Assembly (NCBI GenBank): GCA_004557825.1
Contig: SFFL01000024.1
Span: 1-34,234 of the forward strand
Length of the DNA stretch: 34,234 bases
Source: Bacteroidales bacterium
Lineage (GTDB): Bacteria > Bacteroidota > Bacteroidia > Bacteroidales > Muribaculaceae
Direction of reading: 5' to 3'
In this document: in pieces, positions 6,998 to 15,952 of the stretch
Numbering within the stretch: the stretch's first letter is position 1
Layout: every line of letters starts with the position of its first letter
Translations under genes and position numbers: made by a program
Notes under the pieces: generated by a model
What the model saw: only the letters and a program-made list of their open reading frames with translations
Database searches by the model: none
Told to the model about the DNA's origin: nothing

Positions 6998-9900
6998 AAT
7001 ACGTATCATTCATATTTATAATGGAGCCGAGCTGCATAGCGTCGATGAGCACGCTGCGTGCCTTGCCGCCGGTGGCCGGCCCTACTATACCGGCAGCCTC
7101 AAGCTGGTCCATAATCTTGCCGGCACGATTGTAACCGATAGAATAGCGGCGCTGCAGCGATGATGTAGAAGCCACACCGGTCTGCACGATAATCTGTGCC
7201 GCTTCCTCGAATAGCGGGTCGCGCTCCGAACTGTTGCCGCCGGCGAAGTGCGATTCTGTCTCCTCCATTTCCGGTTCGGGCAACATATATGCATTGGCAT
7301 ATCCGGCCTGCGACTCGATGAAGTCGCAGATACGGTGCACCTCTTTGGTGTCGATGTATGCGCACTGCACACGCTCCATCGAACCGTTATGCGAGAACAG
7401 CATATCGCCACGGCCTATCAGCGAGTTGGCACCGGGATGGTCGAGGATAGTGCGGGAGTCGACCATCTGCGACACACGGAAGGCTACGCGGCCGGGGAAG
7501 TTGGCTTTGATAAGGCCGGTAATTACATTGGTCGACGGGCGCTGGGTGGCGATAATCATGTGCATACCCACGGCGCGTGCCATCTGGGCAATACGGGCGA
7601 TGGGGGTTTCCACCTGCTTGCCGGCAGTCATAATCAGGTCGGCGAACTCGTCGATGATAATAACAATATACGGTAGATAGCGGTGCCCCTTCTCGGGGTT
7701 AAGTTTCTTTTGGATAAACAGCTCGTTGTACTTGGTCACTTTCACCACATGGGCATCCTTGAGCAGGTCGTAGCGGTTCTCCATCTCCACGCAGAGCGAG
7801 TTGAGAGTCTTCACCACATTGTCCATATTGGTCACGATGGCTTCCTCCTCATCGGGGAGCTTGGCGAGGAAGTGCCGTTCGAGAGCATTATACAGGCTGA
7901 ATTCCACACGCTTGGGGTCGACAAGCACAAACTTCAGTTCGGCCGGGTGCTTTTTATATAGCAGAGATGCGATAATGGCATTCAGGCCCACTGATTTACC
8001 CTGACCGGTAGCACCGGCCACCAGAATGTGAGGCATATCGGCAAGGTCAGCGATATATACGTCGTTGGAGATGGTGGCGCCCATAGCCATAGGCAGTTCC
8101 ATCTTGCAGTCCTGGAATTTCTTGGAGGAAAGAATCGAGCGGATCGACACCGTCTGCGGGTCGTGGTTAGGCACCTCGATACCCACGGTGCCCTTTCCGG
8201 GGATAGGAGCGATGATGCGGATACCTATTGCCTTGAGGCAAAGGGCGATATCATCTTCAAGTCGTTTAATCTTGGCCAGGCGCACACCCTCGGCAGGCAC
8301 CACTTCGTAGAGAGTGACCGTAGGACCTACCGTGGCTTCGATATGCGAGATTTCGATATCAAACTGACGGAGCACCTGGATGATGCGGTCCTTGTTTGCC
8401 TCCTGCTCCATAATGTCGTAGCTTTCGGAGGGCGGGTCAATCTCGTTGAGCAGGTCGAGACCCGGACGCTTGTACATCGACAGTTCGGCCGTGGGATCGT
8501 ATAATGTATCGGCGCTTATATGACGCGGATCAGCTGTTTCAATCTGGTTTGCCACAATTTCAAACGACGGTTCCCCATCCTCAGCTGCATTTTCGCCGCC
8601 TTCCTGCGCAGCATCTTCCGCCGAGCCTTCAGGAGCGACATTACCGGCGACAACCGACGGCGCATCGACCAACGCAGCCGTTCGCTCTAATGCAGCAGAA
8701 TCATCTGCAGTCGGCACATCACCGGCGGCAGGGGCATCTGCCGGAGCCGGAGCATAGGGCGAGACGGGAACGGATGACGAAGCTGGCGCATAGGGAGAGG
8801 CAGGTGCATAGGGAGAGGCAGCGGCCTCCTGCGAATCAGCCGGGGCAAAAGGGTTCGCCACCTCCGGTTGCGGCATATCGCGCTCATCGGTTGCCGCTTC
8901 ATTCCCAATGGAAAATTCATCGGTCACCTCATCCTCATCATATCCAAAGCCTACCGACACAGCCTCACGGGAAGCGGAGTCGTCGCGGGCTTCGTTTTCA
9001 GTATCTTCATCGGCAACATCGAGGTGCGAATTTTCCATAGCCTCCATCACCTTGGCCTGAGCCTCCTCGCGCTCCAGCCTGATTTGTTCGGCTTTCTCGC
9101 GGCGGGCGCGGCGGAGTGCGGCATAGCGGTTATAGAGCGCCATAAGGTCGTTGAGATATACATACACCACGGCGGCTATGAGCAGCAGCGACACAAGCGC
9201 GGCGCCAATCCACTGGGTGTTGTCGACGAGCCACTGATTCACATACTGGCCGTGAATACCACCATATAGGTTTTCACTACCAAACCATAGTGCAAGGAAG
9301 CCGGATACTACAGAGATAACGACAGCAAGCAGCAGCGACTTGAAGGTCACCGACCAGAAACTGCATTTCTTTATCCGCATCAGCCCCAGACCGAGAATCA
9401 CAAGATATACAATAGCCACGAGCGAACCAAGGCCAAGTCCCTGGGCGAATATCATCTGTGCCACAGTGGCGCCTACAGGGCCGCCGGAATTGTTAACCGA
9501 ACCGCTGCGCGAGGCCATCTGCTCCACACTGAGCGAACTTACAGCGCTCTGGTCGGTGCTTCCAGACCGCATAAACGAGATTGCGGCCACAAGCAGGTAA
9601 ACAGCCACGCATATCAGCAGCACACCAAAAAAAGCGTGGGTACGTTTGTCAAGGAAAAATTTCACGAACCCTGATTCCGCCAGCGGTTTGCGCTCCTTGC
9701 GGGAGGCCTCACGGTCGGCGGCACGACGGGCCTTCTCGGCAGCACGTTCGGCCTGCCGCACTTTCCGTTCGGCATCTTTTTCGGCAGCTATCTGCTCGCG
9801 GCGGGCTTTTTCGGCCTCCTCACGCTGACGGGCACGCTCCATACGCGCATCCATCTCACGGCCGCGGCGGTCGCGGTCGCGGCGATCCGCTGCCTCGCGG

Positions 9901-10118
9901 CGGTCGGTTGCAGCATCATAATCGGCTGCCGCTCTGCGCTGACGGGCGGTCTGTCGCTGAGTTGCGCGCGCTGTGGCGCGGCGGTCGTCGTCGCGCCGGT
10001 CTTCACGGCGGTCATCTCTGCGGTCGTCGCGGCGGTCATCTCTGCGCGGGGACTGGCCACCATAGAGCAGGTCGGGGTCGTAATCAATGCCGTTGGGGGA
10101 ATAATTATATTGGTCCAT
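6996..10118 (-). CDS. ftsK: FtsK/SpoIIIE family DNA translocase
   Basis: 1040 residues. FtsK couples cell division to chromosome segregation by pumping DNA at the septum. Domains in order: a very charged Arg/Asp-rich and then Ala/Arg/Glu-rich N-terminus (~25-145, with RRDDRRDDRRDD repeats); membrane segments between ~162 and 325; a linker with acidic and Pro/Ala parts including SPYAPA repeats (~435-460); the motor with Walker A AGATGQGKSV (701-710) and Walker B IIIDEFAD (820-827); then the winged-helix gamma domain (~966-1028, RRYSIGYNRAGKIMDQLE) that reads polar DNA motifs in the family. Catalytic motifs are intact. A textbook promoter lies just upstream. The long charged stretch before the first membrane segment is the odd part. 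Confidence 0.96.
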   Translation of the reverse strand: MDQYNYSPNGIDYDPDLLYGGQSPRRDDRRDDRRDDRREDRRDDDRRATARATQRQTARQRRAAADYDAATDRREAADRRDRDRRGREMDARMERARQREEAEKARREQIAAEKDAERKVRQAERAAEKARRAADREASRKERKPLAESGFVKFFLDKRTHAFFGVLLICVAVYLLVAAISFMRSGSTDQSAVSSLSVEQMASRSGSVNNSGGPVGATVAQMIFAQGLGLGSLVAIVYLVILGLGLMRIKKCSFWSVTFKSLLLAVVISVVSGFLALWFGSENLYGGIHGQYVNQWLVDNTQWIGAALVSLLLIAAVVYVYLNDLMALYNRYAALRRARREKAEQIRLEREEAQAKVMEAMENSHLDVADEDTENEARDDSASREAVSVGFGYDEDEVTDEFSIGNEAATDERDMPQPEVANPFAPADSQEAAASPYAPASPYAPASSSVPVSPYAPAPADAPAAGDVPTADDSAALERTAALVDAPSVVAGNVAPEGSAEDAAQEGGENAAEDGEPSFEIVANQIETADPRHISADTLYDPTAELSMYKRPGLDLLNEIDPPSESYDIMEQEANKDRIIQVLRQFDIEISHIEATVGPTVTLYEVVPAEGVRLAKIKRLEDDIALCLKAIGIRIIAPIPGKGTVGIEVPNHDPQTVSIRSILSSKKFQDCKMELPMAMGATISNDVYIADLADMPHILVAGATGQGKSVGLNAIIASLLYKKHPAELKFVLVDPKRVEFSLYNALERHFLAKLPDEEEAIVTNMDNVVKTLNSLCVEMENRYDLLKDAHVVKVTKYNELFIQKKLNPEKGHRYLPYIVIIIDEFADLIMTAGKQVETPIARIAQMARAVGMHMIIATQRPSTNVITGLIKANFPGRVAFRVSQMVDSRTILDHPGANSLIGRGDMLFSHNGSMERVQCAYIDTKEVHRICDFIESQAGYANAYMLPEPEMEETESHFAGGNSSERDPLFEEAAQIIVQTGVASTSSLQRRYSIGYNRAGKIMDQLEAAGIVGPATGGKARSVLIDAMQLGSIINMNDTY

Positions 10119-10157
10119 CGAAGAATTTCGGATAATAAATTTTGGATAATATTTCTA

Positions 10158-10189
10158 CAAAATTAGTCATTAATCTCTACACCTGCAAA
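10158..10189 (-). promoter_or_regulatory. Promoter of ftsK
   Basis: On the minus strand TTTG (10186-10189), exactly 20 bp, then TAATTTTG (10158-10165) match the Bacteroidetes -33/-7 consensus without mismatch, giving a leader of ~35 nt. A dyad ATTTACA/TGTAAAT (10207-10213 and 10216-10222) lies just upstream of the -33 box. Confidence 0.7.
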
Positions 10190-10293
10190 TAAATTCAGTA
10201 ATCAAAATTTACATTTGTAAATATTAGAGTTGGCTGTAAGTTACTTCGGTACAGGATTAAACGTTCTGAGCAGGGATTATGGCTGAATACGGG

Positions 10294-10367
10294 CGGAGAG
10301 GAAGCGACTGATTTCAGGTCGGAGAAAGCGACTGAAGACGGGTCGGAGGAAGCAACTGATTTGGGTT
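10294..10367. repeat. Three imperfect ~24-bp tandem repeats after the glycosyltransferase stop
   Basis: Units at 10294-10319, 10320-10343 and 10344-10367 share a CGGAG(A/G)...GAAGCGACTGA-type core. The last unit runs into the stop codon of the glycosyltransferase (10366-10368). On that gene's strand the units stay in frame beyond the stop and would read KSVASSDP, SSVAFSDL, KSVASPP. The remaining gap up to ftsK (10119-10293) holds the ftsK promoter and nothing else recognised. Confidence 0.55.
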
Positions 10368-11403
10368 AGACTTTGCAATTGAGAAGATTCTGATAAACCT
10401 CGCGATACTGCGCGGCCATTCTCTTCATCGAATAGTTGCGGCAAGCAATGTCGCGCGCCAGTGTGGCTCGCATAAGTGCAGCCTTATAGTTGTCGGCGAT
10501 ACGCATAATAGCCGCCGCGCACTCCTGAGGCGTAAGGTCGAACACCTCGCCCAGCCTGCCATTCTGGATAATTTCCGCAGGTCCGCCCGAGGATGCCACA
10601 GCTACCGGAATACCGGCCGCCATAGCCTCGGCCACAGTCAGCCCGAATCCCTCGTAGCGCGAGGGATGCACGAGCATATCATAGTCGGCCAGATGAGCAT
10701 AAATCCATTTACGGCTGCGCTTGCCTAAGAAGTTTACATGCGATTCTACGCCAAGCGTGCGGGCCATATCCTGCAGCGCCTCGCTGTCTTCCCCTTCACC
10801 GATAAAATCTACGCTGAATTCCTCAGGCAGATGCGTCAATGCCTCAAGCAGAATATCCTGCCCTTTCTTTTTTTGTTGCAGACGGGCAATATTCACAATC
10901 CTCACTTTGTCGGAGGGCACCGAATCGTTGCGGCGCTCAATCAGCTCAGTCTCAATGCCGTCGGCCACTGTGGTGATGGAAAATTCCGGGCGCCGCTGCT
11001 GCATATCCTTATACACCGTATCGCTTATGGCGATATACTTCATCGACTTGCGCAGATATTTAGCCGGTATATTTTCATCGTGAATGGTAAAGACCAGCTT
11101 GCGGTCAAGCCCGCGGAGCACACCCGATGTGTTGGCGTTGTGGCAGTTGATTACATCAGGCTCCAGGCGGCGCACCGCGCGGTTCAACGACCAGAACAGA
11201 GCCAGAGGATTGGCGCTAGGCCGACGGTTGAGCCTCACCACTTTCACTCGCGGATGAAATGTGGAAAGCAGCATCGGGTCCACCCTGTCGTTGATAATCA
11301 GGAGCGTCACATCATCTTCCTCCACCTGACGGCGGGTGAGGTCGGCAAGCATCGTCTCAACGCCGCCATATTCCAGACTGAAAAGTATATGCAGTATTTT
11401 CAC
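10366..11403 (-). CDS. GT4-type glycosyltransferase (GT-B fold)
   Basis: 345 residues with a GTG start, chosen because MKILHILFSLEYGGVETMLADL is the expected N-terminus of the family (glycine-rich loop near residue 13) and no ATG precedes it. C-terminal half: VRIVNIARLQQKKKGQDILLEAL and the EX7E motif in HPSRYEGFGLTVAEAMAAGIPV, which contact the nucleotide-sugar donor in GT4 enzymes. It probably adds a sugar to a cell-surface glycan or lipopolysaccharide; donor and acceptor are unknown. No membrane segment. It is a lone gene, not in a visible polysaccharide cluster, divergent from the Fur-family gene. Confidence 0.88.
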   Translation of the reverse strand: MKILHILFSLEYGGVETMLADLTRRQVEEDDVTLLIINDRVDPMLLSTFHPRVKVVRLNRRPSANPLALFWSLNRAVRRLEPDVINCHNANTSGVLRGLDRKLVFTIHDENIPAKYLRKSMKYIAISDTVYKDMQQRRPEFSITTVADGIETELIERRNDSVPSDKVRIVNIARLQQKKKGQDILLEALTHLPEEFSVDFIGEGEDSEALQDMARTLGVESHVNFLGKRSRKWIYAHLADYDMLVHPSRYEGFGLTVAEAMAAGIPVAVASSGGPAEIIQNGRLGEVFDLTPQECAAAIMRIADNYKAALMRATLARDIACRNYSMKRMAAQYREVYQNLLNCKV

Positions 11404-11449
11404 AAAAATCGGGGATTTACGCCTGCCGGAATTGGCCGACGATATTTTG

Positions 11450-11483
11450 CAAAGTTAACGTTTTTTTCGGATACTCCATCAAA
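11450..11483 (-). promoter_or_regulatory. Promoter of the glycosyltransferase gene
   Basis: On the minus strand TAACTTTG (11450-11457) is an exact -7 element. TTTG (11480-11483) lies 22 bp upstream of it, slightly wide for a -33 element. The predicted leader is ~40 nt. Confidence 0.55.
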
Positions 11484-11510
11484 AATTCTTGCCATATATT
11501 TCAATTCCAT

Positions 11511-11572
11511 CGAAAGATTTTTCAAAGACTATTTCCTATGTAGCCGAAAGAAACCGAAAGATTTTTCAAAGA
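11511..11572. repeat. 18-bp perfect direct repeat in the divergent region before the Fur-family gene
   Basis: CGAAAGATTTTTCAAAGA occurs at 11511-11528 and 11555-11572, 44 bp apart, with a partial third start (CCGAAAGAAACC) between. It lies 47-108 bp upstream of the -7 box of the Fur-family gene and could be an operator pair. Confidence 0.55.
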
Positions 11573-11618
11573 ATTTTTCTAATAGCGCGTAAATATTTTT
11601 TAGTTCGGCAGAAAACCG

Positions 11619-11626
11619 TAACTTTG
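11619..11626 (+). promoter_or_regulatory. -7 element of the Fur-family gene
   Basis: TAACTTTG is an exact TAnnTTTG match 29 bp before the ATG; a T-rich tract (TATTTTTTAG) sits where the -33 box should be. The leader would be ~25 nt. Confidence 0.5.
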
Positions 11627-11655
11627 CAATCAGATTTGCAATTTCATCACCTACA

Positions 11656-12114
11656 ATGAAAGAAGAAAAGCTGCTGCCGGCGGCATACGAAATTCTCGAC
11701 AAGTACCTCCGCAACCACGGTCTGCGACGCACTGCCGAGCGCTATGCCCTGCTCGACAAGGTGTTTGCATCGAGCGAGCATTTCTATGTAGATGAGCTTT
11801 GCGATTCTATGGAGCTTGAAGGCTACCACGTGAGCCGAAGCACTGCCTACGCAGCTATGCAGCTCTTTCTTGATGCCGGCCTTGTGCGCCGTCATCAGTT
11901 CGGCAACCAGCCTGCACAGTATGAGCGCTGGCTTCCCGGTATCACCCGCAGCCATCTCCACCTGGTTTGCACGGTCTGCGGCCGTGTCAGGGATGTGCGC
12001 GACAACAGTATAGCTGCAGCCATCACATCCAGAAACTATCCGGGCTTCAAAGCCAGCGATTGTGCGGTCTACGTATATGGTATGTGCGGCCGCTGCTCTC
12101 GACGCGAAATTTAA
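11656..12114 (+). CDS. Fur-family transcriptional regulator
   Basis: 152 residues. The N-terminal winged helix (~10-85) contains LRRTAERYALLDKVF and HVSRSTAYAAMQLFLDAGLVRR, the Fur-type recognition region. The dimerisation/metal part has QYE (Glu90), H100 and H102 in SHLHLVC (family consensus HHDHLxC) and two Cys pairs, C105/C108 (CTVC) and C144/C147 (CGRC), so a structural zinc site is expected. Whether it senses iron, zinc or peroxide cannot be decided; FeoAB 1.4 kb away makes iron reasonable. purA follows 15 bp downstream on the same strand, so the two are probably one operon. An 18-bp direct repeat upstream may be its own or another factor's site. Confidence 0.9.
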   Translation: MKEEKLLPAAYEILDKYLRNHGLRRTAERYALLDKVFASSEHFYVDELCDSMELEGYHVSRSTAYAAMQLFLDAGLVRRHQFGNQPAQYERWLPGITRSHLHLVCTVCGRVRDVRDNSIAAAITSRNYPGFKASDCAVYVYGMCGRCSRREI

Positions 12115-12129
12115 TTTTACAGATAAAAT

Positions 12130-13413
12130 ATGAAAGTTGATGTTTTGCTCGGCCTCCAGTGGGGCGACGAAGGAAAAGGAAAAGTAGTAGACGTGCTCAC
12201 ACCGCGCTACGATGCTGTGGCCCGTTTTCAGGGTGGCCCCAATGCCGGTCACACGCTGGAATTCGACGGCAAGAAGTATGTGCTCCGTTCCATCCCCTCC
12301 GGTATTTTCCAGGACGGCCAGACCAACATTATCGGCAACGGCGTGGTGCTCGACCCGGTGCTCTTCCGCCAGGAAGCGCTGGAGCTTGAGGCATCGGGCA
12401 TCGAACTGCGCAAGGTGCTGAAAATCTCACGCAAGGCCCACCTGATTCTCCCCACCCACCGTCTGCTCGACGCCGCCGGCGAAAAAGCCAAGGGTTCATC
12501 GAAAATCGGTACTACCGGCAAGGGTATCGGCCCGACTTACACCGACAAGATTTCGCGCAACGGTTTGCGTCTGGGCGATGTGGAGAACGCTGCTGAAGCC
12601 AAGGCAAAATATGAGGAGCACCGCAATGCCCACCTCCGCAAGCTCGCCGATATGGGTGCAGAAGCTGATATGGCAGCACTCGCCGAACTGGAAAAGGCGT
12701 GGTTTGAAGCCGTTGACTATCTGCGCACTTTCGATATTGTTGATTCGGAATTTGTGGTGAACGACCTCATAAGCAAGGGCAAAAAAATTCTTTGCGAAGG
12801 CGCTCAAGGCACTATGCTTGATGTTGACTTCGGCTCATATCCTTTCGTAACCTCCTCCAATACCGTTTGCGCCGGCGCCTGCACCGGTCTGGGCATCGCC
12901 CCCAACAAAATCGGCGAAGTGTTCGGCATCTTCAAGGCTTACTGCACCCGCGTAGGTTCCGGCCCCTTCCCTACCGAGCTGTTCGACGAGACAGGCAAAA
13001 CCATCCGCGCCATCGGCCACGAATACGGCGCCGTCACCGGTCGCGAACGTCGCTGCGGCTGGATTGACCTGGTAGCTCTCCGCTATGCCATTATGATCAA
13101 CGGCGTGACTCAGCTGATTATGATGAAGAGCGATGTGCTCGACAACTTCGACACCATCCGCGCCTGTGTGGCTTACAAGGTCAACGGCAAGGAGACTTCT
13201 CAGTTCCCCTTCTCTATTGAGGATGGCACTGTAGAACCGGTATATGTGGATATTCCCGGATGGAAGACACCGATGACCGGCGTCACTTCCGAAGAGCAGT
13301 TCCCCACCGCCTTCAAGGATTACATCGCCTTCCTGGAGAAAGAGTTGGGCACCCCCATCACCATCGTATCGGTTGGTCCCGACCGCACTCAGACCATCGA
13401 GCGCCGCAAATAA
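12130..13413 (+). CDS. purA: Adenylosuccinate synthase
   Basis: 427 residues, normal length. It joins IMP and aspartate using GTP, the first committed step to AMP. Visible motifs: the GTP-binding QWGDEGKGKVVD near the N-terminus (GDEGKGK 12-18), NAGHT (39-43), STGKGIGPTY-like GTTGKGIGPTY, CEGAQGTMLDVDFG and GAVTGRERRCGW. Cytoplasmic. It starts 15 bp after the Fur-family gene, a link seen in other Bacteroidetes as far as I recall. It ends before repeat element B. Confidence 0.97.
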   Translation: MKVDVLLGLQWGDEGKGKVVDVLTPRYDAVARFQGGPNAGHTLEFDGKKYVLRSIPSGIFQDGQTNIIGNGVVLDPVLFRQEALELEASGIELRKVLKISRKAHLILPTHRLLDAAGEKAKGSSKIGTTGKGIGPTYTDKISRNGLRLGDVENAAEAKAKYEEHRNAHLRKLADMGAEADMAALAELEKAWFEAVDYLRTFDIVDSEFVVNDLISKGKKILCEGAQGTMLDVDFGSYPFVTSSNTVCAGACTGLGIAPNKIGEVFGIFKAYCTRVGSGPFPTELFDETGKTIRAIGHEYGAVTGRERRCGWIDLVALRYAIMINGVTQLIMMKSDVLDNFDTIRACVAYKVNGKETSQFPFSIEDGTVEPVYVDIPGWKTPMTGVTSEEQFPTAFKDYIAFLEKELGTPITIVSVGPDRTQTIERRK

Positions 13414-13437
13414 TCCCTACTCATATACGAAACATCG

Positions 13438-13533
13438 GGCTGTATCAAATATAAAATAACGTATCAGCTTGTAGGGACGCGCCCAAGGTGCGTCCCTACA
13501 CAATGATACGTCGTGAACTATTTTGATACAGCC
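13438..13533. repeat. Nested palindromic repeat element B
   Basis: Three stacked stems: outer GGCTGTATCAAA (13438-13449) with TTTGATACAGCC (13522-13533), 12 bp perfect; middle ACGTATCA (13459-13466) with TGATACGT (13504-13511), 8 bp perfect; inner TGTAGGGACGC (13470-13480) with GCGTCCCTACA (13490-13500). It lies between the convergent ends of purA and feoB and may also stop transcription. Confidence 0.85.
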
Positions 13534-13554
13534 TCAAAGATTATAGAGATATTA

Positions 13555-15927
13555 TCAGCAGAATAGCAGCGCTATACGATAGGTAGCAAAGGCCAGCAGC
13601 CAAGCTATCATGGTATTATACACGATAGTGAACACTCCATAGCCCCAGTGGCCGGTCTCTTTGGCTATGGCCACAACCGTGGCAAGGCAGGGACAATAGA
13701 GCAGGATGAACACCATAAAGGCCAGAGCAGATGCCCAGGTGAAATCGGGATGCCCTGTGGCGGGGTTCACAGCAGTGATGCGCTTCGACAGTGCGTTGTC
13801 GGTGGCTTCGTCGCTACCGGTGTAAAGCACACCGAGGGTCGACACGGTGATTTCCTTGGCAGGGACACCTGCTACTGTTGCCACAGTTGCCTTCCAGGAG
13901 AAACCGAGAGGCTCCATCACTGGCTGGATAGTCTTGCCTATTGTTTCAAGATATGATTCGTAGCCGGGGTCATCTTTCTTATCCAAGGGGAAATAATCGA
14001 GCGCCCACACTATTATCGAGGCCACAAGGATAATGCCGCCCATCTTCTGCAGATACTGCTTTCCTTTCCACCACATGTGGCGCAGTGAGGTCTTGAAGGT
14101 GGGCACACGATAGGGAGGCAGCTCCATCACAAACGGTGTCTCGTCGGTCTTGAAGAACAGTTTGCGCAGCAGTCGGGCAGTGACCATTGCTACAATCACT
14201 CCAAGCAGATACATCGACGTGAACACCAGCGCGGCGTGTTCGCTGAAGAAGGTGCCGATAATAAGCACATACACCGGCAGTCGTGCCGAGCACGACATAA
14301 ACGGAGTGATGAGCACAGTGATGATTTTCGACGACCGGCTCTCGATGGCGCGGGCTGCCATTACGGCAGGCACGTTGCAGCCGAATCCCATAACCAGCGG
14401 GATGAACGATTTGCCGTGAAGGCCAATCTTGTGCATCAGTTTATCCATTATGAATGCCGCACGGGCCATATATCCCGAATCCTCCATAAATGATATGAAG
14501 AAAAAGAGAATCATAATGTTAGGCAGGAACACAATCACTCCCCCCACACCGCCGAGAACGCCGTTGGCGATAAGATCTTTCAGCGGACCGTCGGACATAT
14601 GCTCGTTGACCATCCTGGCCAGGAAGTCCACGCCATCCTCAATCCACTCGGCCGGGAACGCCCCCACATAGAAGGTAAACCAGAAAATCAACCCCATCAG
14701 CAGCAGGAAGATCGGGAACCCGAACAGGCGGCTGGTGACGAATGTGTCGATGATGTGTGTGGTAGTGACTGACTGCTGTTGCGGCAGCGTCATAGTCTCG
14801 GCAAGGGCGCCCGCAATGAAGCCATATTTGTCGTCGGCAATCATTGAGGTGATATCCTCGCCGGGATGCTCTTTCTCCAGGAGCGCCACCTCCTTGTCGC
14901 GGATGGAAAGCACCCGGGAACATTCAGGCGTTTCTCTGAAGATATCCTCCACTTCCTTGTCGTGCTCCAGCAATTTCATCGCCAGATATCGGGCTGCAAA
15001 CTGCTGGTTGATGGATTTATCGCTCTTGAAGGAATCCTTGATTACATTCAGAGCGCGCTCCAGGTCGGCACCAAGCTTCACATGCACGTGGCGCACGGCC
15101 TTCTCCTCTCCCTCATAAACGCGGATGATAGTGTCGAAAAGCCGGTCAATGCCCTCGCCTGTACGGCCGACAGTAGGCACGATAGGCACACCTATCATCT
15201 CGCCGAGAGTCTTGTAATCAAGCTTCACGCCGCTCTGGCGCAACTCGTCGTACATATTCAGCGCTATCACCATAGCGTGGTCCATATCAATCAGCTCGGT
15301 GGTGAGATACAGGTTGCGCTCAAGGTTGGAGGCATCCACCACATTGACAATCACGTCGGGGTTATTGTCCTTAAGATAGCGACGCACATACAGCTCCTCC
15401 GGCGAATATGCCGAAAGAGAATATGTGCCGGGAAGGTCGACAATATTGATATGGTATCCCTTATAGTTGAAGGTGCCGGTCTTAGAATCGACGGTCACAC
15501 CGGAATAATTGCCCACATGCTCCTTTGCACCGGAAGCAATGTTGAAAAGCGACGTCTTGCCGCAGTTCGGGTTGCCGATAAGGGCCACATTTATTCTGTG
15601 GCGATGCCCAGTATAATCGTCGCGCAGAGGAGAATCGGAGGGTTCGTGCTCCTCGGTCGTGGCAGTGCTCGGATTCATATCCAGCGGCGATTTTCCCTCG
15701 CCGTCGACAGGGATGATTTCTATGAGCGAAGCCTCGGCACGGCGAAGCGACACTTCGTAGTTCATCAAGCTGTATTTCACGGGGTCGCGCAAGGGAGCTG
15801 AAAGCAACGCTTTAATGTGGCGTCCCTTGGTGAATCCCATCTCCATTACTCTTTTTCGGAAAGCGCCGTGACCGAGAATCTTCACGATCACAGCCGACTC
15901 ACCGGTCTTTAATTCGGATAAACGCAT
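13555..15927 (-). CDS. feoB: FeoA-FeoB fusion ferrous iron transporter
   Basis: 790 residues. Residues 1-75 are a FeoA SH3-like domain (MRLSELKTGESAVIVKILG, RVMEMGFTKG), then an acidic/polar linker, then FeoB. G-domain motifs: G1 GNPNCGKTS (118-126), G3 DLPG (164-167), G4 NMYD (224-227). The membrane part holds the two gate-like motifs GCNVPAVMAAR and MSCSARLPVYVL, and later GVPAKEITVSTLGVLY; the C-terminus is hydrophobic. FeoB imports Fe2+ across the inner membrane. The fusion is common in Bacteroidetes. No clear TAnnTTTG promoter was found; the 5' side is largely occupied by repeat element C, only 25 bp from the ATG. Confidence 0.96.
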   Translation of the reverse strand: MRLSELKTGESAVIVKILGHGAFRKRVMEMGFTKGRHIKALLSAPLRDPVKYSLMNYEVSLRRAEASLIEIIPVDGEGKSPLDMNPSTATTEEHEPSDSPLRDDYTGHRHRINVALIGNPNCGKTSLFNIASGAKEHVGNYSGVTVDSKTGTFNYKGYHINIVDLPGTYSLSAYSPEELYVRRYLKDNNPDVIVNVVDASNLERNLYLTTELIDMDHAMVIALNMYDELRQSGVKLDYKTLGEMIGVPIVPTVGRTGEGIDRLFDTIIRVYEGEEKAVRHVHVKLGADLERALNVIKDSFKSDKSINQQFAARYLAMKLLEHDKEVEDIFRETPECSRVLSIRDKEVALLEKEHPGEDITSMIADDKYGFIAGALAETMTLPQQQSVTTTHIIDTFVTSRLFGFPIFLLLMGLIFWFTFYVGAFPAEWIEDGVDFLARMVNEHMSDGPLKDLIANGVLGGVGGVIVFLPNIMILFFFISFMEDSGYMARAAFIMDKLMHKIGLHGKSFIPLVMGFGCNVPAVMAARAIESRSSKIITVLITPFMSCSARLPVYVLIIGTFFSEHAALVFTSMYLLGVIVAMVTARLLRKLFFKTDETPFVMELPPYRVPTFKTSLRHMWWKGKQYLQKMGGIILVASIIVWALDYFPLDKKDDPGYESYLETIGKTIQPVMEPLGFSWKATVATVAGVPAKEITVSTLGVLYTGSDEATDNALSKRITAVNPATGHPDFTWASALAFMVFILLYCPCLATVVAIAKETGHWGYGVFTIVYNTMIAWLLAFATYRIALLFC

Positions 15928-15952
15928 AATCTTTTCTTATCCGGGAATGCAA

